Below are positions 1 through 11,250 of a DNA stretch of 64,000 nucleotides, one piece after another; positions within the stretch are counted from its first letter, which is position 1; each line of letters starts with the position of its first letter. The stretch is from Ectocarpus siliculosus (taxonomy: Eukaryota > Sar > Phaeophyceae > Ectocarpales > Ectocarpaceae): the NCBI GenBank assembly GCA_000310025.1, contig FN649752.1:3606478-3670477 (forward strand). Reading direction: 5' to 3'. A model generated the notes under the pieces. The model saw only the letters and a list, made by a program, of their open reading frames with translations. It did not search any database and had not been told where the DNA came from. Made by a program: the position numbers and the translations under genes.

Positions 1-3000
1 CCTTCATATGTAGTTTCACCCGATTAACAATACCATGCTAGTTACATTATGAACCTAGATCTATATTAATTCAATACTTTTCTTTCTTGATAAATTAAGC
101 TAAAAACTCTTTTTTAAGTTAATTTATCATGAAAGAAAAATATTTTAAAATTTAGTAGCCAGACGCGCCTCAGAGGGCACACCCCGACAACTCAGAAGAA
201 CGCGAAGAAGACGTTCAGAAGGGGGCGGAGAGTGGACGAACTTCGCGGTGACGTTTTCACTCGAGCTGTTTCGCGTGGCCGGAGCCCGTTCACGGCGGCG
301 GGGAGAGGCAGCAGGACACACACACCAGCAGTCAGTCGTCGATGTGGTTATTTTCACCGAGGAGATGTCTTGTCTACATTGTACAGGGAAGATATTCGCC
401 GAAGCCTTGACGTCACGTGGACTGTACAAGTACGTTCCCGCTGACCGTGGCCACGCACGGTGAAGATGGAGGGATCGATGGCCGCTGGCGTGGTGGATGG
501 CGACCGGTGAGTGATTCCAAACGATCGCCGGCATTCTCTGCCGAGGAGACTCTCCCGCGTCTGGTTTCTGTGCAAACAATGACAATTGGTAAGTAAGGTG
601 GGTTGTGCCTCCACACCAATTGCGCTACTGTAAGTAAGTAAGTACGGTCAATATTTTCACCATCAACACGAGGCTCGTATTGATCGAGCGCAGTACGGCC
701 AACGTTTTCTCCATCAACACTAGCGCGAGCCCGAAGGTTTTGCCGTGCCCCAATCTTTGTGGCAAGTACAGCCCGACTACATGTGACACACCGGAGGACG
801 GACGGGTGGTGGAGTGTTTCACGGTGTTCGATGAGATCGATGATCCACTCGGATAGGATACTGGTGCTGTGTTTCCTTCTTGTGAGCAGTGAACGAAACA
901 AACTTCCTGAGGTTGTTCGGCGTCGCACGACCGAGAGAAGAGAGAGATGGCGAGGAAATGCCCTACCTCTGGCGTATTTGTTACGAAACTCTGTTGCTCT
1001 CTCGGGAACATCGGCGCTCTTTCTCTGTGTACGCGATGCGGAGACTCCGTGATGGTCAAGCCAAGACGACATGAAATAATTTGTCCGAGCTGTCTCCCGG
1101 TCGGTTTGTTTCTTGTGACATGCATTTCATATATACTTCTATTATCACGTTGTTGATGATTTCCTGAGTCATTTTTTAAAATCATCTCTTTGGGTAGACT
1201 ACTAGTAGTTGGCCTATGACCACGGAAGGCGTTCGCGTTTGTGAGACCAGTGCATTTGTCGGTACTACCTTCTAAGACAACAACAAGCACGCGGACTTTT
1301 CCTTTAGACTACAAGATTTTTGTGTTGTTTTTTCTGCCACTCACAGCGCGCAGTAGCGGCATGATGCACCATGACACTGTGTCACCAGCAAACCATAGGT
1401 GCCACACAGTAGTATACTTTGCTGTTGCATAGAGTTGCTGATCAAGATTAAAAAACATACCAGTGTTGAGTACTCGTAGCATACCGCATTATCAAGACGG
1501 TAATTACCATCTTTTGCCCGGGTCGTTAATGAAAAAAAAATGAGACATCCTGCGAGAGGCCACTCACATTTTCCCCACTCCCACACCCGCGGCAAGCAAA
1601 CTCCATCCAGCTCACAATCATCCCCATGAACGCGCCCGCCTCAAGCGCGTACGACTGCCACCCCTCACAGCTCCCCTGGGGTGTGTGTGTTGATGGCCGT
1701 CCCGCCCTCTCCGCCCTTGGACGGTTGATGATCCGGGCCAAGGACCACATGTTTCCCCACCGGGCTCACTCTGCCTCTGATTTTTTTACCCATGTAGAAA
1801 GGTCCTCCATCGGGCGCGCACTGCTGTAGATGGACTACCAGCGCCCAATACCCTTTAGCACCGCAGCACAAGCAGCAATCGATCTCCGCTCTCCTCCGGC
1901 GTGCCCGGGCCCGATCCTACCCGGCGCGGCGGGGGCGAAGATGCAGGCCTCGGCACAGCACCTGGAAGCTATCACAGCCGGCGGGGGGTTGATGAGGTGA
2001 GCCAAAAAAAGATACCAGCCTCAGAGCTCTCAGAATTGTGTGTGATTTCTCACCAGCGTTGAAAATATGACTGCGAAGAAGGAGGACATCGCGTTGTTGC
2101 CGACTTGCTGTCCTTTCTTTGATGGGGGAGGGTGTGCGTCGGGCGCGCGGCGAGGGCACAGACTCATCCGCTCTCAAGATCTCGAGAGAGAACGAGATGA
2201 GCCAGGCAGAGAAAAAGTCGCTCCATCGGCAAAAAAAACATCCGCGGCTGTGTAGCGGATGATGTTCTGCATCATCATCCGCTGTAGAATATAGAAAGAG
2301 CAGGACGGGATTCTTTGGCCACTGCTGTGCACCGTTTAGTCATCGGCCTTGTCATCGTTGCGGTGAAATATGGCGGCCGTTTATAGATAGAACGGAAGGT
2401 GCTCCACGAAGCGGACCTACACAAAGCACAAAGCACACACACAGCAGTAGCAGCTATTGCTGCCACCCTTCTTTGTGTGACTGCTGTTGAACCAATTGAA
2501 CCTCCGCCGATCTGGTCTGCCAGCCCCCACGTATGCATTCAATATTCCGCCGTGATGCTGTCCGTGGGCAGGAGCATCATGCCTGTGTTCTTCTCTCTCG
2601 ACCAATTCCACCGAACCGGGGTCGATATCAGGCTCTCACACCGAACTCCACGCCCTGCTTTGCTGCCCGATTCTCCTTTTCTGCAGCCTTCATCTCCACA
2701 CCTCCTCGCGGACGATCCAGGCAACAGCAATTAGCAAGTCATTCCCCCCTGGTGACTGACTGACGACATGGGTCATGAAAAAGACGAGGACACACACAGC
2801 CCGCCGTTCCTTGTGGTAAGCGACCAGCCGCGTCTCTAGAAGCTCCACAGCAGGCCACGCTTATTTAGTGTGTCCATGGTCCATAGCCGCTCTCAGCCGA
2901 TGACAGAGTAGAGTGTACTGCAGGGAAGGTGGCAAAAGGGATGCACGGGAGGTGTGGTTGCCGGGAAGGTCGCGGTCTATTCGAGGATCTGGGCTGTTCA

Positions 3001-3851
3001 GACCACCGCTCGCTGTGCTGTGTGCTGTGAAATCTCTGAGTGTTCTCTCCGCCTTTCAGCAACTGCACTGCTGCTCTGCCAAATCGTGGGGCAACCGTGG
3101 ATGAGACATGTAGGGTAGGTTTCCTTCTTGGGTCGTATTGCTTATCCATCCATGCTCATCGAAAGGTAAACCACACACCAGGGCTCTTACGAAAGGGCAG
3201 AGACGGGACGAGACGCGGACACAATTAATTCCGCCGCACGCCGGTCATCCTCTGCCCACAACACAAGACAGGCAAAGGCCTGGCTGGGTGCTTTATCACC
3301 AGCAGTGGGGGGCTCTCGAGACGACCTCCCTTGCCCATGATGTAAGAAGGGCGACTCTGGCGTGATGGGGACTGATGGGGGCGCTTTGAACAAGCTGAAA
3401 GAGAGCGAAGAGCACCAAACTGTAATTTTGACGGTACTGCTGTAGTCTAGGTCGTGCGAGCGATCGAAATCTACGAAATCTCCGTTGTTCGCCCGATGAT
3501 CATGATCTCTCAAAGTCCTTCAACAGCAAGTTCGACGACGCAACTATTTAGTCTGTGTCGTGTCTAGACTCTGTTTCTATGTCATGTACTTCGTCTGCTG
3601 TGGTGTGTGTTGCTACACCGGACATGGCATGTCAACTTCGGCAAATGTACAACCTTGCCCTGCGTCTACCGGCTCGGTCGCTGCTGCTGCAGTACGAGGC
3701 TGTGCCGTCAGGGTTGGTTGCAGGCGGTTGCTACAGCACCAGTACAGTCTATTGTCTATTGTCGTGGTACAGCGTGGTACAGCACTGCGAGCTGGCCTAT
3801 CGTCATATCCAGGGCCTGTCTGTGACGGGCGAAACCTGGGGTACAAATGAA
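1..3851. other. Gene-free stretch
   Basis: The first 160 bases are AT-rich; the rest is mixed-composition sequence. Open frames on both strands are short, overlap each other, and show no recognisable domain or convincing splice sites. I see no gene, RNA or mobile element here that I can support. Confidence 0.5.
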
Positions 3852-4426
3852 GAGAGAGAGAGAAAAGGTGCCCGCAATTAATTGATTGGCCAACTTTTTT
3901 AAAGGAAGGTTCCAAAGAAAGGCGAAAATTCCGTGGTCGTCCGATGACGTCACCCACGACGACGAAGCCGCATGTTATCTCTGAGATTCACAATTTTCAA
4001 TTTTTCAAATTTGCCGTGGATGAGCAATGATGAGGATTGAGTCGATGATGTCGCCAGCCGATGGATTGACATTCTCCGGTCAGCACAACGGTAGCACCGG
4101 GGCAGCGCCGAGAGAGGCATCCTTAGCGAGCCCGCTGAGAGAGAGAGAGAAAAGGTGCCCGCAATTAATTGATTGGCCAACTTTTTTAAAGGAAGGTTCC
4201 AAAGAAAGGCGAAAATTCCGTGGTCGTCCGATGACGTCACCCACGACGACGAAGCCGCATGTTATCTCTGAGATTCACAATTTTCAATTTTTCAAATTTG
4301 CCGTGGATGAGCAATGATGAGGATTGAGTCGATGATGTCGCCAGTTGATGGATTGACATTCTCCGGTCAGCACAACGGCAGTACCGGGGCAGCGCCGAGA
4401 GAGGCATCCTTAGCGAGCCCTCTGAA
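3852..4426 (+). repeat. Tandem duplication, two copies of a 287-bp unit
   Basis: The segment from the GA-rich run and 'gtgcccgcaattaattg' (3869) through 'gcatccttagcgagccc' (about 4133) is repeated with an offset of exactly 287 bp (next copy from about 4139 to 4420). Only a few substitutions separate the copies, so the duplication is recent. A short GAGA tract sits at the junction and may have mediated it. Neither copy encodes anything recognisable. Confidence 0.9.
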
Positions 4427-5307
4427 TGGTACGTCCGATCGTTTTCGCGTGGTGGGTGGTTTGGACTGCTGTGGACGACTCTAACAACTAAATAAACTGC
4501 TGCTGTATTTCTGCTCCCGAGCAGAGAAAGAAAGGTAGAAACAACAATTATCAGTCAGTCAGTGTTGAAGGAATGGAAACGGACTAACACAGCAGGCACA
4601 GGTACCGTTAGGCTATGGGGGCTACATACGACAGCAGGAGTAGGATGCTGCCACCGCTGTCACTCTGCTGCACATGGAGTTCGGAGGTCTTTATGTTGTC
4701 GATGGGTGTTGTCTATGGACACCGAGAAACAGCCGCAGTAATTTACCGGCCTTTTACACGGACGCCTAGGTGGTGTTTGATTGGCCAATCTGTTACACCG
4801 CCAGCAGCTGTGACAACATTAAAAAAAAAAACGAGCAGAGAGAGAGAGAGAGAGAGTTCGGTGACAGAGAGAGGTAAACGACCGGCGGCATTCACAAATG
4901 CGAAGTCAGGTACAGCAGGTTGTCTTCCGCTTGATAAAACCTCCTCTGTATCAGCTGTGTGTTCTTGGGGCAGGACACATCATCTGCGCCTACATCCACC
5001 GGAGTGGCTGGATCGATTTATATCGATCGGTTGATTGATCCGATATTCAGCACAGAGCGCGTGCGTAATGCTGCTGCTGTACTCGAAGTAAAAATAGTAC
5101 GGATAGATTAAGATGCAGAGGCCATTGTTCTATGCGTCGAGATGTCGAATGAAGCGTACCGGTCCAAGTAGGATCGTCAGGAAGTACCATGTATAGTACA
5201 CGGTTCTAGGAGTGTGTACGCGTACGTACGTAGTGAGTGTAGTAGTACGCACACACCCGCTGATGGGTATGTGGATATACAGTAGCAGGGGAGACTGTTG
5301 CGCTCAC
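4427..5307. other. Gene-free stretch with a GA microsatellite
   Basis: Contains an A-rich run followed by a (GA)n tract near 4837-4856. It lies directly downstream (on the minus strand) of the transposase-like exon at 5308-5502, where a catalytic-domain exon would be expected, but I find no such exon here. Confidence 0.45.
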
Positions 5308-6512
5308 CACGATATGGCCCTTCGTACGGTACTCAAGCTCCCACTGCTTGATGGTGCCCACTGCCAACTCGAGAAACTCGGCCGACTCCTCGAAGGCTTG
5401 TCGCTTCGACACCCCCTGGAATAGCTTGCTGTACACCGCTCTCAGGGCGTGGGCTTGGGTGAGCAGTTTCCCAGCTTGCGCGTGCGAAACATCAATTGTT
5501 TCCTGGGACGACAAGGGTAACGTGGTGGGTTTGGTTGGTGCTTCTTTCGGGTCGGTCAAAATGAACACACGCTCTCACGCTCACACGCACCAACTCAGAT
5601 CCGGGGAAGGAAAGTCAATGCGTGCAACGTCAGTACTCAGTATAGCAGTGGACAACACAACTCCAGCATGTTTGGCATCCATATTAGCGTAGACACACCA
5701 TCTTAAGCAAGAGCACCGATAAATTTAGCAGGCCACGCACGGCAGCAAACAGCATTGCGCGATGCACGCATGCATGCGCATGTTTCATATTTTTGGCGCA
5801 TGCAGCAGCAGTAATAATATACCAGCCGGATCTACACTTACCTCGAGCCCAGCAGACGTCGCTGCAACAGCACCGTTGCACTCCTTCGCGACGGCGCGGA
5901 AATACTCGAGTCCTTTCTCCCAGCCCGCCTTGCATGCAGCGGACGCCAAGGATGCCTTCTCCGGCTGCGATCTATGCTTTGCGAGCTTGCGCAGAGCCTC
6001 TTTCCCGCACACACCCCTGTTGCTCTGGCGCTTGAGGAACGCCGGCTGCCAGTACTTCTCGTGTTTGTCCACTTCCTGCGACGCAGCCAACATCGCGCTG
6101 CCGAGGTCCCGTAGTTGCAAGCGTGCAAAGGTCAGCTGGCCTTGCTCGACTTGCGCCTTGTACTGATGCAAGAGTGCACGCAATCTCTTCCGGCCGAAGC
6201 TTCCCTTCGGGCGGCCTTCTCCCTCACGTGCTGCGCGCTTTGCGGGTGGTGTGTGGATCGCGGAACATACATGTTGGCTGACAGTCTCGTGGCCGTTTTT
6301 CCCGAGGAGGAAGAGCAGGTTTGTCTTCGCTCCGGAGCCTCGCATCTGCTTTGGAGAGAACGGCGCTGCCGCTAGAGTGAGATGGCCGCCAGGCCTTGGC
6401 GAAGTTCTCCTCCGCAACCCAGTCACGTGCTTTCTTGTTAGACTTTGGGTACCCGATGTACTCGCTGTACCAGCTGCGGCTGGACCCATCAGACAGGTTT
6501 ACAGCAGCAGAC
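5308..6512 (-). mobile_element. Transposase-like N-terminal fragment (two exons, no catalytic domain seen)
   Basis: Two minus-strand exons join in phase 0. The upstream exon runs from about 6512 to 5842, ending at a GTAAGT donor; the downstream exon is 5502-5308, preceded by CAG and followed by GTGAGC. The downstream exon encodes 65 residues with a helix-turn-helix-like stretch ending in 'GTIKQWELEYRTKGHIV'. That arrangement (helical region, then 'W..EY...G') resembles the N-terminal DNA-binding part of DDE transposases of the Tc1/mariner/IS630 kind; this is inference from pattern only. The upstream exon starts with a peptide-like segment ('WYSEYIGYPKSNKKARDW'), and its coding frame appears to change near 6230-6370, followed by a Lys/Arg- and Ala-rich helical region. 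No DDE domain is found between 5308 and the left edge, so this is likely a truncated copy. It could instead be an unrelated host gene. Confidence 0.4.
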
Positions 6513-7114
6513 GATACACTTTCGAGCTCTTCACTTGACGTGCAGCAATCAACGTACCACCACGCCGAGTCAGGGCTTCCCTGATGGCTGCCAGCGCCTC
6601 AAGGCGAAGCGCTGAGGCCATGGGCGTGTAGTGCGTGGACCTCAAAGTTCGTTTTTGCGCAGCCGTTGGGGCTGTGATGCTGTGATGTGGGCCATTTTTT
6701 GAAGATGTGGTTGGGAGTTTTTTTCGGATTGGCGTCTAAAAGGTTCGGAAATGGAACCAACTCAAAAAATAGCACAGAAACAGGCTGGCTTCAATCTGCA
6801 ATTTTTGTCGGTGGGTTCGTCGTAGTTGTCGAGACATGGAGGATTCAGTGGGTACCCTCTTTGGCGACGGTAAGGGGCCCATAACTTTTATCGAGACCGA
6901 ACCCACCCGTGTTGAGTAGCTTATTCGAACTCCCCTGGCGAGAGCTTTTCTACGAATATAATTAAAAAAACACGGAGTCTTCAGACGGAGTAGTGAATAG
7001 ATGTGGTCCATACTAACTAGTATAGTCTCGATAAAAAATTGCGGGTACTGGGCTCTCATGATGACAGCTATTATTAGTGTACTAAAATATTTCGCATGAT
7101 AATGCTGTGGGGTT
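6513..7114. other. Gene-free stretch, becoming AT-rich
   Basis: No coding or RNA feature is supported. AT content rises from about 6950 into the hairpin repeat array. Confidence 0.4.
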
Positions 7115-7400
7115 GATGAGAGATAGACTCGTAATGAGGTGACTCTCCGGCGAGTCTGTCTTTTCATCATAAAATAATATCGTGATGAGGAATAAACTTG
7201 TAATAATGAGGTGATCCTCGAGCAAGTTTTCTCTATTCATCATCGAAAAATAAGATCTTGATGGGGGATGAACTTGTAATGAGGTGACCCCCCTCTGGTA
7301 AGTTTATCTGTTCACCAAAACATAAGATATTGATGGAGGATGAACTTGTAATGAGGTGACCCTCTGGCAAGTTTATCTATTCATCACAAATAAGATCTTG
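7115..7400 (+). repeat. Four tandem hairpin-forming units of about 69-76 bp
   Basis: Units begin near 7115, 7184, 7260 and 7332. Each has the plan GATG-A(n)-AAACTTG, then a loop containing 'aatgaggtga', then CAAGTTT-(n)-CATC, so every unit can fold on itself. Unit 1 has compensatory changes (gactcg / cgagtc in place of aacttg / caagtt), which keeps the stem paired. The flanks are AT-rich, including a (TA)-rich run near 7513-7542. Confidence 0.75.
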
Positions 7401-7559
7401 GGATAGCGGTGGTATAATTCAACTCTCCTCGCGAGTGTTTCCCCAAACACTTCAAAAAATAGGTTGTTTCCACTGGATACAACCAACCACCGTGGCTACT
7501 GGTCCTGTGCTAAATATATATTAATATATTATATATATAACACAGAATAATAATTTACG

Positions 7560-9850
7560 AACAAATCCCTGGAGAGGCAACACCACGTTGGTAAGGGCAC
7601 ACTTGGTTAACGAGGAGTACCAGCGGGCTCTTACGGAGGCGCGCCATGAAGTCATCATAGGCAACGTGTGCCGGAAGCTCGACGACCAAGGTGTCGAGGA
7701 AAAAACAGCTCGGGGCGTTGACATCGTTCACGCCTTCCTGGGATCGAGAGCTCAAATGTTAATATTGGAGTGCGGCGTGGGGTATTCCGAGGCGGACGTT
7801 TGGTCTCTAGCCACAGTTGGAACAGGCGACGTGTGGCACCGAGACATTGGGGTTGTCAGCCACAGCTGTGGCAATACCTGCAAGCAAACAATGATTATTC
7901 GCCACAGCGATACATCGGCGAGGAGGCACAGGCGTAGTACCCAACCTCACGGGGTCAAGACAACGAGTGGAAGGGCGAAAACCGATGGCACTCGCGGTCG
8001 GTGAGTTCTTGGCACGGAGTTGATCGTTCTTCCTGAAACAGGGAAAGGACGAACTGGGGGTCTTCCCGTTTGATGGGGCAGCGATCACCATCACTCAGGC
8101 GCACGTGATGGAACGGAAGCCCCAGGCGGCCGGATACAGTGCCCACCAGGAGGACGCAGCCCCTTTGTGAAGGAGCAAGATCTGACGTGTGTGTGCCCAA
8201 CACGCTGAAGAGGCGGGACTCATCACTCGCTCTGGAGGAGTTCACACGACCCCCGATGCTACTGGAGGTCGTCAGCCTCCTAGGCATACAAGGCGTGGCC
8301 AAAGAGACACGGCACGTCGCGAGCAGAGACGAAGCCGAGCTTCTGTTAAGGCTTGTAAGCCTGTGGTTAGGAGAGGAACTAAAATAGTAGCCGTGACCCT
8401 CGCCGACATTCCGAAGCATTGATTCGAAATGACACCAGTGGCGTTGGGAAGTGCCACGAGCACGTGAACCAGACGGCCAAGAGCATGCCGACAAATCTCC
8501 CGCGGCAACGCCCCACGCGAACTGACCCGCCGCCAGGGATGAAAGAGGTGGGTAAAGGACGAACGAGACAACCGCCACGCCTAAACTCGCGGAGACAGCC
8601 ACAGAATCGAGCACAACTACACACCAAAGAACCAACCGACTTGGTGTAGGGCACGCGGAGCAGCTGGCCGGACTGGAACCATACTGAGGGACACCAAGCA
8701 ACTCGTCGTGCCTACCTAACGACGTGATATCTCCCTCAACTCCAGGCGAACCGAGATGGAGAAAGAAAGGTGAGGGGGAGAAAGTGGGCTACCTTCTCGA
8801 CCGTCACCAGCTGCTCTGGTGTGCACCCCGGGAACGCATGCGGTCGCGGTGCCCCGCGAACTTCTTCCCGTACTGGCGTCCGTACACGGCGCACATGGAT
8901 ACCCTGCTGTCACCGTACTACAATTCTCATCGACCACGAGTACCAGTGGCCTTACTCTCAAGAAGGATAACCGAGCGTATTTATTTGCTGTCCTGAAAGT
9001 ATGGCCGGCTAAAGTGCTCGTGGAGCAAACAGATCTCTATGCTGCCCGCGCGACTCCTACAACCCTGGGAAGTACTTCGAGATGAACCTCTAGGACATGA
9101 AGGAGACGTCCAGCAGCGGCAATCGGTACCTGCTGGTTGTGGTGGACAGGGGGAAAGGGTGCCTGGCAGCTTTCCCCCTACCATCGAAGGCTGCCTCGCC
9201 ATCACGTTGGTGGTAGCTGTTCCAGCACATATTCACTTTGACCGACCGCCGGGTTGCACAAGGCGTGGGCGGCGCACCGGCCTCGTGGGCGTAGGGATAC
9301 CAAGGTCGGTATCAAGACGGCACCGCGTCCCCGTGGCTCACGGAAGATGAAGTGCGGGACAGCAGCTTCTCCCCCCTACAACTGCACGGGTTCCACGCCA
9401 TCTGCGAAGCCTTCCATGGCGCCAACAAAGCGGCGAGGCCACCGGGGACACCCACGAAGGGTAAACGAGAGGTGGGGACCACAGCGGACGCCCTACTGCC
9501 GTATCCTACCGGCACATTAGTGGGACGGTCATTCTCTGAACGCGAAGGAAATCCCAGCATGTTCAAAGCGAAGGTATGCGACTTCAACCACCCATGCTGG
9601 CGCATGGCATACCCTGTAGCTCACCAGAAGGGAAGTGATCCATGGGATCGAGCTGGCGGCCCAACCCCCTGTACATGCCGGACTTTTATCCAGCTGTGAC
9701 CGATCGGGACGGTGGTGGGCCGACCATTCGATGCCCGCGGAAATGTCCGGAGACATGAATATTCAGCTGTGACCGATCGGGCGCCATAGGCCGACCTTCC
9801 GAGGCTCGCGAAGAAGTTACGGAGACAATTCTCCAGCGGTTGTTGATCGG
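7560..9850 (+). mobile_element. Broken Ty3/Gypsy-type LTR retroelement fossil
   Basis: Around 9080-9180 the plus strand encodes an integrase-like stretch ('SSSGNRYLLVVVDRG' followed by 'FPLPSK'), the start of the catalytic core typical of Ty3/Gypsy integrases. Sequence on both sides has the same composition and gives patchy retroelement-like peptides, so the element probably spans about 7.6-9.85 kb in the plus orientation. It is heavily broken (many breaks) and I could not identify intact long terminal repeats, so both ends are approximate. It is an old copy. Confidence 0.6.
9686..9828 (+). repeat. Two-copy tandem repeat of about 70 bp inside the retroelement fossil
   Basis: 'cagctgtgaccgatcggg' occurs near 9692 and again near 9763, each followed by a related stretch ending in 'cggagaca'. 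The copies are diverged. They lie 3' of the integrase-like segment. Confidence 0.7.
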
Positions 9851-11250
9851 AATTAGGGGGCGCTGGAGCAGTAATTCCGACTGCGACCCGCCCCCATCCC
9901 AAGAAACCCACGTGGATATAGCTCTCTAGGCTCTCACTCTAAACCAAGAGAGCCCGAGAGACCACGGCCCTCTGCAAACGAAGAAAAACCAGCCGTAGTG
10001 CCATCTTGTGACTAGCTATCCCGGAAGCTGAGACACGAGCTGATGCCTGTGAGACGGAAGCCCTTGGAGTCTGAGGGAAAGAAAGAGAAGGGTATCGGTG
10101 ATAGCGTGCATTTTCAAGGAATCATCTGGAGAATCATCACACCATCAGCCAGAGCGCAAACCCAGGGCGGTTGCCAGGGGAGACCGGGAGTGTCATGCTG
10201 AAGTAGTGCTTGTGAACCGGAGGGTGGAGGGGATAAGTCGCGGCGAGGATGGACGGCGCCGAAGCCGCCAGCTGGGAACGGAATGGATGTGAGGTCGGGG
10301 TGCTAGGGGGGGGGGCAAGTTCGTGGTGATGGCGTGTCGTGGCGTTGGTTTTGAGACGGTGGCGGAAGGTGTGACCGGGGCTAGCTTTGTCAGCGGAGCG
10401 GATGAAGGGAAGCGAGAGCAGAGAAGCGGGTACCGAAAGGGAAATGAGGTGCTCATGGTCGGGCTCAGCCCGAGTCAGCTTGTTGCTTCTCTGGTCTGTG
10501 CTTGGCTAAAGATCGGAGAGCCGGGAGAGGAGTGGGGATCAAGGTGTATGAGTGTGTGTGTGACGGGAGTAGGTTGCACTGCGAGGGCATTTAGAATGTA
10601 GGACGGAGCTGGCCGGCTGGATTGGAAGGACATGCGTTTGTGGTGATGAGCGGCGGAGTAGGAGGGGCAAGGGATGTGTGTGAGGCGGGGAGCGATGATG
10701 CCACGACGGCCAGATGGGTAAACGGCTGGACAGAATGCAACGGAAAGGATGGCAATGAGCGCGCGGAGGGGAGCGGGGAGGTCGAATGATGATAGGCAAC
10801 GGAATGGGTGGTGCGTGGCGGAGGGGGGGGGAGAGAAGGTGCTCGCGGCGACGAGATTTGGGGTGGGACGGTGAGTTGGGTGGAGCGCAATGGCATGCAT
10901 TCAGGTTATCAAGAGGTGGGGGGCGGGTGAAAACGGGAGAATGAGCTTCTGCCAGTGGGGACGACGGGGCGGTTGGTTGCGCCAGGATATGTCATGGTAA
11001 GTTGAAAGGGGATAGGGGCTGGTGATGGAAGTGGCGAACAATAGCAACGGAGCTACAGATGGGATCCTCAGCAGGATGGATGGCATGCGATGGTGCGGAG
11101 CGGTGTATGTGGTGGGAGGAGTGGGAAAGGAGAGAAGGAGGCCTTGTTGAGCGTCAGTTTGAGTTGAACAATACAAGCGTTGGGCGGCTTCGTCATGTAT
11201 TGCGGGTAGATATGACGGCGGGGCTCTTGGTGTGTTTGGTGGGGTAGGCC
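9851..11250. other. G-rich, strand-asymmetric patch without a gene
   Basis: From about 10090 the plus strand is strongly enriched in G and poor in C. The minus strand therefore reads as long Pro/Ser/Thr/His-rich open frames with no domain, which is a composition artefact. Similar C-rich (opposite-strand) patches occur at about 44760-45470 and 54130-54720. It may be remnant repeat DNA. Confidence 0.45.

Noticed and set aside
145-1290. Overlapping minus-strand frames of 146-221 codons at the left edge
   Set aside because: Several frames overlap one another with no recognisable motif, so none can be preferred.
10475-10900. Long minus-strand Pro/Ser/His-rich frames
   Set aside because: They follow from the extreme G-richness of the plus strand, which removes stop codons in several frames at once.
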